DNA of 64,000 nucleotides from Bolinopsis microptera (lineage: Eukaryota > Ctenophora > Tentaculata > Lobata > Bolinopsidae). The first letter of the stretch is position 1; every line of letters starts with the position of its first letter. Shown here piece after piece: positions 12,701 to 22,231 of this stretch. The translations under genes were made by a program, and so were the position numbers. The stretch lies in assembly GCF_026151205.1 (NCBI RefSeq), contig NC_087083.1:4876460-4940459 (forward strand), written 5' to 3'. The notes below the pieces were generated by a model. It was not told the DNA's origin, ran no database searches, and saw nothing but the letters and a program-made list of their open reading frames with translations.

Positions 12701-15700
12701 ACGTGTACCTTTTTGGTTTTTGGATAATCGCGAGTCAAGGCCAGTGTGTAATAAGACTCGTCAGGATATAATAAACAATTGATTAGATAATTGTATAATT
12801 ACTTAATTATTGTTTAATCACACAAGTTAACCACGTTCTTCAGAATCAGTATTATAATTTGTTAATCAAATAAATAACAACTTAATAATCCTCAGAATCA
12901 GTTTGCGGATTAGAAACGGACGAATCTAAAAGGTGGACATGTAGAGCACATACCTTTACAAATGTGACAGAAGAGAAACAAGCCTGTATTGACATGGCTT
13001 GTTGTTGGGATCCTGTTGGGATAACAAAGTGTTATAGCAAGGGTAATTCATTTGTTAATTCTGTGATCGGTTGATTGTTTGATTTCTGAAGAAATGGCCC
13101 ATTAAATTTGCTTAAGTTGTAATCTGTAACTCTTTGTTCAGAGTTTCAGATTTTGAACTGTTATCAGTCCAAAAGCAATATTAAATAATAACAATATATT
13201 TTATATTAGGATAATATATAATGTATAATAGTAAAATATAAATAGTATACTCACAAACATTCATCCACATATTTTATTCACGTTGAAACTCTTTAACAAT
13301 CAAAGTGTTATCAGCCAGCATACTGATATTTGTAATTTTAGTTATAACTTAATTAATTAATTATTTAATTTTTAAAATTTCTCAGGGTTTAGTGTATCGG
13401 AAGTGTTATCAGGCAGTATACTGATAACAGCTATTGGTTATCTAGAACATATTGCCATCGGACAAAGCTTTGCTGTTAAAAGCAGCTACCAGATTGATAA
13501 TAGTCAGGTAGATTACAAACTTATTTTACTTATTATTATTTGATTAATTTGTTTAATTAATAGTGGAGTAGATTACAAACTTATTTTACTTATTATTATT
13601 TGATTAATTTGTTTAATTAATAGTGGAGTAGATTACAAACTTATTTTACTTATTATTATTTAATTAATTTGTTTAATTAATAGTGGAGTAGATTACAAAT
13701 TTATTTGACTCATTGATTGATAATTAATGAGAATTCGATATGTTATCACTAAGATTTTCTAATTTATCAAGATCCAATTACTTAAGTTTCATTGATAACT
13801 AATTAAAAATTTATAATCAGGATCCCCCCCCCCCCCCCCCCCCCCCCCCGCCGTAATCAGTTTTACACATAGCTATTGTATCAAAATTACAATAGCCTAA
13901 TCATTTGGAAATCCCACCTCGGCTGATTACGTAATATGTGAACGACCCCTTATTCTTTCTCCAGTTATCTAATCAACTAAACATTTAATTAACTTATTAA
14001 TTAATTAATTATCAGGAGCTGATAGCACTGGGATTAGCCAATGTGGTGGGCTCCTTTTTCTCCAGCTACCCAGTTACCGGTAGTTTCTCCCGTACCGCCC
14101 TCAGCTACATGGCCGGGGTCAAGACACCACTCGTGGGCCTGTTTACCTCCACTATCGTTATGCTCGGGCTCAGGTAATGGTTGAGATATTGGCACGTGAC
14201 AGCTGTAAACCAATCAGCGTATACTGTTGATCGATCAAGTTCCAGAATTAATATCACGTATTATGAAAATATGCCTCTCCACCAGAATCTGTTGGTTTAA
14301 TAATGGGTTTTATAATTAGTTAGTTACTCTGTTGGTTTAATAATGGGTTTAATAGTTAGTTAAGTAATTGGGTTTTTTAATTAGTTAATTAATTTGTCGA
14401 TTAGTTAGTAAATGATTATGTGATTTTACCTTATATTCAGAAAAAAATGGTCCTCCCTTCCACTATCCAGATCTATTAAACAAATAACAAAAATTATCCA
14501 ATTAATAAATTACCTCCCCCCTTTCAGTTTTCTATCAACGTACTTCCAATATGTACCTGATGCCTGTTTAGCGGCTGTTATCATGGTGGCAGTTTACCCG
14601 ATGGTTGATTTCTCAAAACCTATATATCTGTGGAAGGTTTCCAAGTAAGTTTAGCTTTTTTATGCTGATAATTTAACTTATTAACTAACACCTTAAAAAC
14701 TTAAATAAATAAAGGTGTTAAAGAACTAATTTGAAACTGGAATTTATCTGATTAATATTTGTAAGAATAAAACATAAAATGTTGATCTTCAAAAAAATAT
14801 CCAAATCTTGAAGTTTTCCTTTTTCAAGAAAGTTTAATCCGAACTTTTAACCCAGTTTTTTTCTTCAGGAAGGAATTTTTTGTTTGGACACTTTGCTTTG
14901 TTCTTATTTTAGCTTTCAACATTGAAGTTGGCATCGGTGTCGCTATCTGCTTTGAGATACTTCTTCTATTAGTGAGTTAAAGATAACAACAATTGTCTGG
15001 TCCATCGTGCACAACTAGCGTGGTGTTGATCGTAGACACAAAAAGATTATTTTACATAAAAATCTACATTATATACATTATGTAGGATTGGCATTGTATT
15101 TATATAACTATACCTATTTGATTTTTTTCTCAAAGAGAGTGCTCGACTGCAGTTAAGCAGGAGCATTATAATTCGAACAATTGAAACAAATCAAATTGGC
15201 GGGCAAACGATCCGTTTCATGATATGTATAAAACAATACCAATCATCAGTGCCAAATAGAATAATGAATTGTAGCGCTATGATGTTGCTCCTTTATAAAT
15301 CGCTATGATGTTGCTCCTTTAAAAATCGCTTAGATATCGATTAAGTATAATCCCAAGGAATTTCATCATGTGCAACGTGGATATCAAGTAACTTGTGAGT
15401 TGTGAGTTGTGACAGTACAATATCTAGGGACTGAAGATCAACAATGTCTGTTAGCCCCAATTTCGCCTCCCGGAGAGAGGGAAGCCTCAATCCAACCTCA
15501 CCTGCGGGCTACAATAACAAGTTAATTAGTGGGTCTATAACCTGTTTCCGTACATTAAAGTAAAAATGTGGTAGAAACTCGAATTCAGTGATCGACCGGG
15601 ATCCCGGCCCCGGATACGGCCGGGATTTGTGTTTTTTCCCCGGCCCCGGCCCCGGCAAAACAATTTTCAAAATCCCGGCCCCGGCCAGAGGCCCCCAATC

Positions 15701-18700
15701 CCGGCCCCGGCCCCGGCTTTTTGTCAATTTTTGCCGGGATTTTGCCGGGATTTCTCGTAATTTTCTGCCTCAATTTAAACCGATAGATTATCAGAATTTA
15801 TCTTGATTTTTAGACTTAAATTAAACACAAAATTTTCGGTAACATGAGATCGAGTGAAAAATATAAATACGAGGACTTGACATCATTCCAGTTTGATATT
15901 CAGAAAATTTCAACTTTGAATTTACAAAGAATGTAAAATATTAATGTTGATTAAAAAAGTTCGAGGTTGATAAAAAAGTTCGAGTAAAGTCATGTGTTCG
16001 TGTACCGTTTTCTTTCATATAACTAGTACAAACGTCAAACAATTTAGTTCAGGAGCAAAAAACAGTAGAGAGTGAGGCCGACTCAATGCAGATGATGATG
16101 ATAGTCATCAGATCACAGATGACTACTCGTTTCCGGTGTCAGCTTCAGTGTCCGAAATATCTATGTCCGGCTACAAGAAAGCCTTTCTGAGTTACATTTA
16201 ACTATTAAAGAGAAATAATCGTTCCTCATCCTTTAAACATTGTGTAGCTGCCTTCTAGGTTGACCTTGAAGCTAGCTCACATTGATACGAGTTTCCGGAA
16301 ACTTTCAAAAATTTTCAAAATTAGATTGAAAAAATCCCGGCCCCGGCATATTTTAGCCAATCCCGGCCCCGGCCTTGGCAACATTTCAAAATCCCGGTTA
16401 ATCCCGGCCCCGGCTGATTCAACTTGGTCCCGGCCCCGGCTAAATTTCGTCCCCGGTCGATCCCTGCTCGAATTCTTTATTAGCCTCATTTTGGCCTCCT
16501 ACAAGTAGACTCGGCGATTTCTGTAATGTTGAGCTTGAAGAGGATGAATCAAAAAGCCTCATTTCGCTCTCTCAAAAGGTGGTTAGCCTCATTTTCTCCT
16601 CGAATATTTAAAGCTTAGATCTCGTTCAAGTATAATCACTATGGATTATACTTGCAACTTGGATATCATGGACTTAACACGAGAAAGTTAATTTTTGAAA
16701 GTGCTGATGCTAATTCGTTAGCCTCAATTGTCCCTCGCAGTTCAATCACTCCTACTGAGTATAGTGAGCGAGCTAGGAGGTCACCGAACACTTCATTTTA
16801 AAGCCGTATCGATATTCTATAGTCTATACGCATACCAAAAATCAAATGCGTAACTAAAACAGAAATGAAATTACAAAAGTTGTAAACGAACTTTTAGTGG
16901 TGTTTCTAATAACCAGGGTCATGAATGCAATTTATCATATTATTATCGTTATCTTTCAGGGACGTATGATGTGGCCGTCTGTTAGTATAAGACATGTTGG
17001 TGATGGTACCTACGATGTTAAAATAGATGTGAGTGTTTATTTATACTGTTTAATATAATATTATGTGGATTTTGGTTGAGAATTTAAAAATATTTGTTTG
17101 GACACGTGACAGTGATTCTGAGATTTTATTGGTCAATACTGGAAGCTGATTGGTTAATCACCACGCTGTCACGCGTCAGGAAAAATTATTTTTAATAGTA
17201 TGCTTTCTCTATTCAATTAAGTGATGAATGGTTTTTAAAGTTTAAACTTTAATAAACTAATTTTTACAAAAATAAGACCAGCAACTCTTCAGGGAAGTTT
17301 GTGGTACCTCGGAGCATTTACTGTAAAAGAAAAACTAAGCAGTCTGATAAACGGGACCTACGTTAAAGATAATCCCGGGCTTGATTATCCTGTTGAGAAC
17401 GTCATTATAGATTTCAGCAGAGTTTCCAAGGCAGATTCAACTGCTTTGGACAAGATTAAAGAGGTCGGTGCAGTGGTTCTCTTATTAACTAAACTAAGTG
17501 TAGACTTAGCAACTTAACTAAGTAAAGATTTACTAACTTAGTAACTTTACTTATTTTACTAAATAAAGACCTACTAGTACATAACATAACAGTTATTCTG
17601 TAGAAACAAGGCAAGGCAAGAAAATATTTTATTGTAAATAAACTACAGTCTACACGGAGTACCAGTCCGCGCGAACAAAACACCTGTATTTTTACCTTTG
17701 ATCGTTCATGTCCACATTCTTAAAGTTAGTTTTACCCTTAATCACCCTTAATTACCCCTAATTACCCCTAATAGCCTTATCACTGGTTTCAACTACTTAC
17801 TGCCCTCCCAGGCGGTAGTGTTGGGTACAAAACGAGACATTCGACTGATGGGATACGGCATGTCGGACCAGGTCCAGATAAAGGCAGCTAAACAAGGTCT
17901 CCTCACCCTCATGATCATTGAAAAGGTGGGTTAAGGGTCTTAAACAAGGACTTCTCACCCTCATGAGATGTCGTATCTTCGTTAATTCGCCGAAAATCAC
18001 CCTGAGTTTCCAACATAATGATGTTAAATAGGGAAATGTGTTAAATAGTTAAATAATAGGGAAATGTGTTAAATAGTTAAATAATAGGGAAATGTGTGTT
18101 GTTTGTGGATTTAACGCGTGTTATTGGGGGTGTGCAGATGTGAACTTGAATTTTTTGTTGTTGAAAATAAATGAATATATTTACTTTTAGCATTCATAAC
18201 ATTACATGGTTTGAATTCGAAAACATACCCAAATGTATACATGTATATTGTATATTGTATACATGAATATACATATTCAAGCCATTCAAGCGAGACTTAG
18301 TGCACCACGGGCTTTATACTGTAATATGACAAGAGAATATGAATTGTCCAAATCGGGTGTTTTCTAATTAATTAACTAATTGCCCGTCCAGACGGAATCA
18401 GATGCTGTACGAAGTGTAAGGTACGCCACAGACGAGTCAGGACAACCTGCTTACGTGAGATTTGACGACAGTATTATAGCTCCCAAGCTCGTTATAAAGG
18501 TTTGATAAGAGTATTATGGTTAATTATATTATATAATATATTATTATAAAGGTTTAATACCACTAGGGTGTTATTATCTATTTAATTCGATATAAATGAA
18601 ATAAAATATGCTAGATCAAAATTTGATATATACATTATACGCTAGCAAAACTCTAAATTTGCTTTCAAAACTTGATATACACAAGCAGAACTCTGAATAA

Positions 18701-18860
18701 AACTTACATACAAACAATATCAATTTTAAACTCTCTGAACAATAATAACAATTAAATAAACTGACACTCCCAATTTCAGAGTCGATCTGGGAGTATAGAG
18801 CCGGGACACTATAGGCAACTAAGCGACGGGTCAGCTCCTGACGATTCAGTCGGCGAGTAA
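6703..18860 (+). CDS. SLC26A11-like: SLC26A11-like anion transporter with STAS domain
   Basis: Complete spliced gene. Exons: 6703-6841, 7226-7364, 7708-7807, 8400-8536, 8826-8969, then either 10519-10670 or 10724-10848, then 12437-12526, 12896 or 12902-13042, 13386-13507, 14016-14173, 14528-14644, 14869-14971, 16960-17028, 17293-17463, 17812-17925, 18392-18499 and 18780-18860. All introns are GT-AG and phases agree throughout, giving about 695 residues; human SLC26A11 has about 606. Family marks: [16 protein letters not shown] in TM1, [15 protein letters not shown], the [15 protein letters not shown] stretch, [13 protein letters not shown], and a C-terminal STAS domain from about residue 515. 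The family moves sulfate, chloride and other anions across plasma or lysosomal membrane. Extra length comes mostly from a trefoil-like exon in the TM7-TM8 loop. Transported ion and cell site are not visible. Confidence 0.9.
7084..7252 (+). repeat. 42-bp tandem repeat across a 3' splice site
   Basis: Four head-to-tail units (starts 7084, 7126, 7168, 7210) contain the pyrimidine tract and acceptor cccctcttttgctcag plus the first 20 or so bases of SLC26 exon 2. Only the last unit continues into the exon. In the first three, the exon-like part runs into gtgtaac, which begins with GT and then an in-frame stop. The unit length is exactly 14 codons. Confidence 0.9.
7443..7582. mobile_element. E-box MITE, complete copy
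   Basis: About 140 bp with imperfect terminal inverted repeats of roughly 45 bp: left end begins gtggattctgctggg and carries gacacgtgacag; the right end is its reverse complement, ending agaatccac. The centre holds aaccaatca and ccccagaatcac motifs. It sits in an SLC26 intron. Degenerate relatives occur at about 14180-14301, 17095-17190, 53650-53725 and 55262-55342. Confidence 0.85.
9822..9927. repeat. 7-bp satellite (tgatctg)n
   Basis: Roughly fifteen perfect copies of a heptamer in the SLC26 intron upstream of the alternative exons. It immediately follows a short open stretch (about 9705-9825) that cannot be joined to the gene in frame. Confidence 0.95.
10388..10500. repeat. Palindromic TGTACA-rich array
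   Basis: An imperfect array of acatgtacattgtacaatg phrases, each close to self-complementary, ends about 20 bases before the acceptor of SLC26 exon 6a. The RNA could fold into hairpins just upstream of that splice site. Confidence 0.85.
10519..10670 (+). CDS. SLC26 alternative exon 6a (TM7)
   Basis: Acceptor ctccccccag, donor caggtaaat. It enters in phase 2 and leaves in phase 1. It encodes a cytoplasmic linker and a transmembrane helix with the core [20 protein letters not shown], aligning with the TM7 region of SLC26A11 (the family's TxARNxLVV stretch). Codons end mostly in C. Exon 6b, only 53 bp downstream, encodes a homologous segment in the same phases. This is part of the SLC26A11-like gene. 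Confidence 0.85.
10724..10848 (+). CDS. SLC26 alternative exon 6b (TM7)
   Basis: Acceptor has a long pyrimidine tract (ctttcactttcactttcag); donor aacggtacc. Phases are 2 in and 1 out, as for 6a. The core [20 protein letters not shown] matches 6a in the W..x.SRNI(V/I)(V/I)V pattern, but the flanking linker and codon use differ. Joining 6a directly to 6b shifts the frame and meets TAA within eight codons, so only one of the two can be used. This is part of the SLC26A11-like gene. Confidence 0.85.
11112..11200. repeat. Poly-C tract
   Basis: Nearly pure cytosine run with scattered T and A in an SLC26 intron. Similar runs occur near 3050, 13825, 20683, 60610, 61360 and 61650. Several are at or inside mobile-element copies, which suggests some elements carry them. 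Confidence 0.9.
11688..11875. repeat. 10-bp satellite (aatatgtaat)n
   Basis: Tandem atatgta-type units, nearly perfect in the first third and decayed afterwards, within an SLC26 intron. No other structure is seen between here and the next repeat at 12263. Confidence 0.95.
12263..12412. repeat. 12-bp minisatellite (aacaacaagtgt)n
   Basis: About twelve copies of a 12-bp unit with minor variants, ending about 25 bases before the acceptor of SLC26 exon 7 (12437). The minus strand stays open across it, but there is no gene there. Confidence 0.95.
12896..13042 (+). CDS. SLC26 exon 8: trefoil (P-type)-like domain
   Basis: Exon with phase 1 at both ends, encoding about 47 residues with six cysteines. 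Spacings are Cys-11-Cys-14-Cys-4-CysCys-8-Cys, including [16 protein letters not shown]. The Cx4CCWD signature followed by a cysteine about eight residues later is the hallmark of P-type (trefoil) domains, which are disulphide-bonded and extracellular. It is placed in the loop after TM7, which is extracellular in the SLC26 fold, with N-glycosylation sequons nearby (NIT, NVT). Two acceptors six bases apart (exon start 12896 or 12902) keep the same frame and differ by two residues. This is part of the SLC26A11-like gene. Confidence 0.8.
13508..13700. repeat. 60-bp intronic tandem repeat
   Basis: Three nearly identical 60-bp units and a partial fourth, starting at the donor of SLC26 exon 9 (caggtagattac). 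Units after the first begin ggagtagattac instead, so the donor-like GTAGAT is partly copied but the preceding exon end is not. Confidence 0.95.
13822..13951. mobile_element. MITE, TTACGTAAT family, copy B
   Basis: Begins at a poly-C run and shares the core and right terminus (ttacgtaatatgtgaacga) with copies at 3010 and 44447. It lies in an SLC26 intron. The left terminus is missing or replaced by the C run. Confidence 0.75.
15586..16466. mobile_element. Non-autonomous hAT element, GC-rich
   Basis: 881 bp bounded by imperfect terminal inverted repeats, CAGTGATCGACCGGG on the left and CAGGGATCGACCGGG read inward from the right. It is flanked by an exact 8-bp duplication ctcgaatt (15578-15585 and 16467-16474). 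CAGNG ends with 8-bp duplications are diagnostic of hAT transposons. The subterminal regions are packed with tcccggccccggc phrases on both sides, possible transposase-binding sites. There is no coding capacity. It lies in the largest SLC26 intron. Confidence 0.85.
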
Positions 18861-18880
18861 GTCACCTTATCTGACGTTAT

Positions 18881-18970
18881 GTCACGTGGTTTCATATCAT
18901 GACGTCACGTGGTTTCATATCATGACGTCACGTGGTTTCATATCATGACGTCACGTGGTTTCATATCATG
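18881..18970. repeat. 23-bp repeat with CRE/E-box-like cores
   Basis: Four tandem copies of a 23-bp unit containing tgacgtcacgtgg, a fusion of a CRE-like palindrome and an E-box, followed by tttcatatca. They begin about 20 bases after the SLC26 stop codon, so they lie in the 3' untranslated region or just beyond it. Confidence 0.9.
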
Positions 18971-20600
18971 ACATCATTATATGATTTGGATTTAGTATTT
19001 ACGCGTGCCTCACGCGGTCGCGTGGCTTTTCAAATGACTTAAAGTGCTACTTAAGAAATCGTTAGTTCTCAGTAACCTAATACTCCAGCTTCAACCACGA
19101 GACATTTTATTTCAACTTTATTTCATGACAGCTCGTGGATTTTCTTGTTTTAACGATTTTTTCGGAAGTGGTTCAAAGAACAGCTACAGAAACGATCCTT
19201 ATTAAAGATCCGACATTACAGTTTAATGCTTATATTTGAGTTTCCTCAAGCAGCTAAAGATCATGTTAAAGTTATCTAAACTGTATAATTTTATTCGTAA
19301 ACAAATTATCGATCGCATTTTCATTCCCTCAGTGCAAGTGGTTTCAGATCCTATCATATATTTTTGCGGTAAATTGTTTATGGTTAGATTTTTAATTTTT
19401 GGTATGTTAAAGTAATTTTATCTGAGACTCGCAAGATTTTTAATGTGTTATTTGTCCGCATAATTAAAGCGACGTCTATCTTAATTCTTTGCATATTATG
19501 GTTTTCAGAATTGAATCAATACCATGAACTGAGATATTTATTCAGTGCAAGTGGGTATTTTCTCATTTCTGACAGGATATATTTTTCGTAAGTTCGAAAT
19601 ATTTCCAAGTCTCCAACAACAATTAATAAAATTTCGTCTTAACTAATTAAGGAGCCCTTTCCTTTAGTGGAACTTTTTATAGATGTAACAGAAAAATACT
19701 AGCATGTTACATTTTTATGGAATAATATTTTTGGAAGGGCGTAGTTTACAGATGAACTCAGTGTGTATATTTTGTTACCGAAATTTGTTGTTACCGAAAT
19801 TTGTTGTGATGCAAAAATGTGTTTTGATATTTTGTAGTTAATGATTTGTTGTTGTTAAATCCTGTTATGATGTTTAATACCTTCTTTTTATTATTCAGAT
19901 CGCTTGTACATCCTTAATGTCTTCGTAATTATTTATTGAGCTCACTTATAACTTGATAATTAAATTCAAATAACTCCGAATAATTAAAAGATCTGACATA
20001 TTAAATATTATCACAATATACTTCTTATTTCAATATTTCTGCTAAATCCATTTTTATGACAGCTAAGTTGTGAATTGTACATCAAAAGATATAACTCCAA
20101 TTCTACTGAGCAGTACTTTTACGGAATATAAATACAAATTTAGGACGAAGAAATGTCAAGAAGGTCTCTATTTAGAGTATAACATGTAACATATTTACCT
20201 TAAAAGCGGCCACGGGGTGCCGTTTTTTTAGAGGGAAGATTTTGTTCTGTCAGTGCGTTATTTTGAATAGTCAGCGTCTATGATAGCAAGGAACCTGGGT
20301 CCGGATAAAAATGTTGCAACTTACACCAAAATAAATGAGCAGAACACACACCCTGGCCTCTGACACAATCAATTTGTCACACAGTTAAAATCATATAATT
20401 TGTAATTAGATTGACGAGCCAAGTTTCAGGAATTGGGTTAAGGTGAGAATAAGTTGATACGTGGATAAAATTTTGAACCGAAAGAAAATTCCCTTCCAGC
20501 CACATAACAGGCATTTTTATGTCCCAAATTTTGCAAGGGTTTTGGTACACTTTTGCCACACTTACTTTTAATAGCTAAGGTCCGAATAAGTTGGAATAAG
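18971..20600. other. Intergenic, no supported gene
   Basis: AT-rich DNA after the SLC26 gene. I see no coding exon, RNA gene or repeat that I can define. Short duplicated phrases (gaaatttgttg near 19785-19810; agtgcaagtgg near 19333 and 19543) are too small to call. Confidence 0.5.
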
Positions 20601-20604
20601 GTAA

Positions 20605-20690
20605 GGGGGGGGGTCAACCTCATTTTACCTCATGAGGCCAGCCAAAAAAGGCAAAATTGGGATGAGGTAAAATGAGGTTGACCCCCCCCC
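20605..20690. repeat. Hairpin with poly-G and poly-C arms
   Basis: Inverted repeat of about 29 bp around a 28-bp loop. Arms are a run of G followed by tcaacctcattttacctcat, and its exact reverse complement running into poly-C. The C run on the right is longer (to about 20707). Confidence 0.9.
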
Positions 20691-20739
20691 CCCCCCCCCC
20701 CCCCCCCAGGTAAAATAGTACTGTTAAAAATGGGGGCTG

Positions 20740-21330
20740 TGCCACAAAAACTGAGAACACAACCTCTGGCTAATAAAAGGAGATGTTTTGAGGCGATGTT
20801 TTCTCAAAATTTGTGGCGGCCCCCATATTTTTGCCCCCATTTGTGGCGGATTTTACCCCCATTTTCTGAGAAAACACCCTCTGAAACATCTACTGTATAA
20901 TGGGCAGTCAGAGAGCACGGTTCCTTGATTTGTGTAGTGGATTGGTAGTGGATTTCACAGTTGTAGTGGATTTGTGTTCCGGGGTAGGTTGGAACATGTT
21001 TTGGTGGTTAAATAGGTAGTATTTGACCTAAACGATCGGAAAAACTGAGTTTCGACCTCTTGACCCACTCAGGCCACGCCCATCCCAAAATTACGGAAAT
21101 CCGGGTAAAATCAAGATCGAAAATCTTTACCCCCGTAGTGCATTTATATTCCAGGGTAAGTCGGAACATGTTTTGGTGGTCAAATATTGTAATGTACGCG
21201 CGGCGCGTAAAATGTACTTTTTTATTAAATACTTTTCAAATTTTACAGAGTACAGCAATAGATGAATATAAAATAGAATCGTTCAAAATATCGCCCCCAT
21301 CTGTAAAATATGATGGGCACCCAAACACGG
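20740..21330. repeat. Diverged local duplication
   Basis: A phrase containing ggaacatgttttggtggt preceded by a gtagtg...ttcc(a/g)ggg stretch occurs near 20975 and 21165, indicating a decayed tandem duplication of roughly 190 bp. No gene is seen. Confidence 0.5.
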
Positions 21331-21714
21331 TAAACACATAGTGAACTATGTCCGCAGTAACTTGGACCCATAAATATATAAAATACAAAATACAATATAG
21401 TATAAATATTATAATCAGAAGTTTTATAAATCCTATCCGTCCAAGTTAAACTTGAAGGGCGCTACACGCACGACGAAAACTCCCTTTAATGTGAGCTGAA
21501 GTAGACTACTAGTAGTAGAGCTAGTAGCGCTTGAAATTGACAGAACTGAAAACGAAATCTGACAATTGTCGCGAAAACTGACAGTTTTGTGTGCTCGAAG
21601 TGTCGAGAAATACTGACAGTGCAAGACTGGGCACACAAGAGTGAGTTAAAACATCCTCCACACAACAAAAACTTGAATACACTAATAATAATCAATTATT
21701 AAAAACACTCAAGC

Positions 21715-22000
21715 TCATTCTGCAGTCTTATTAGTCTTATCAGTACTCTTTATAGCACCGTTTCTGATAAAGTGTAGCTTATCAGGCTGCTCAGTTACCA
21801 GTCTTTTCATGTCACTGACGAGTTCTCTTTGCTTGGCTCTCTGTTCTGGAGATCGATCTGGGCTGATAAAAACAGTTTTAAACTTTTCCGTTGCTCGCAG
21901 GTTTCTCGATTTAGCGAGAATCTGATTAACAATTGTTGCACTTGCCGCAGTCACTTTAACTGGTCTCACATTACATCGAATTAATCTAAATCCAAAAATT
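21715..22000 (-). pseudogene. LINE ORF1 C-terminal fragment
   Basis: An open frame without a credible ATG reads as the end of a CR1/Jockey-type ORF1: an RPVKV phrase, then KFKTVFISPDRSPEQRAKQR and a final LHFIRNGAIKS. The pattern V-F-(I/V)-S-P-D-x(1-2)-P-x-(Q/E)-R is common at the end of such ORF1 proteins. It lies downstream of the ORF2 at 22232 on the same strand, the reverse of the usual order, so it belongs to another copy or a rearranged one. Confidence 0.6.
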
Positions 22001-22231
22001 TATGAAAAACTATTTAATAACAAACAAATCCATGGTGAATAACTGTGGATATATAGTCAAAATTGGTATTTCAATACGTCAAATTCCAGATACATTAGAT
22101 ACAGGTCTGATATGGTCATTAATGTGTGAGAAGGTGTGCGGGTGAAGTGTGATATGATGTTGAAAGTATAGGAAGGTAGATAAAATTAATAAAACAAAAA
22201 TAATAATAATATGGGGAGCAGAGAGACTAGG

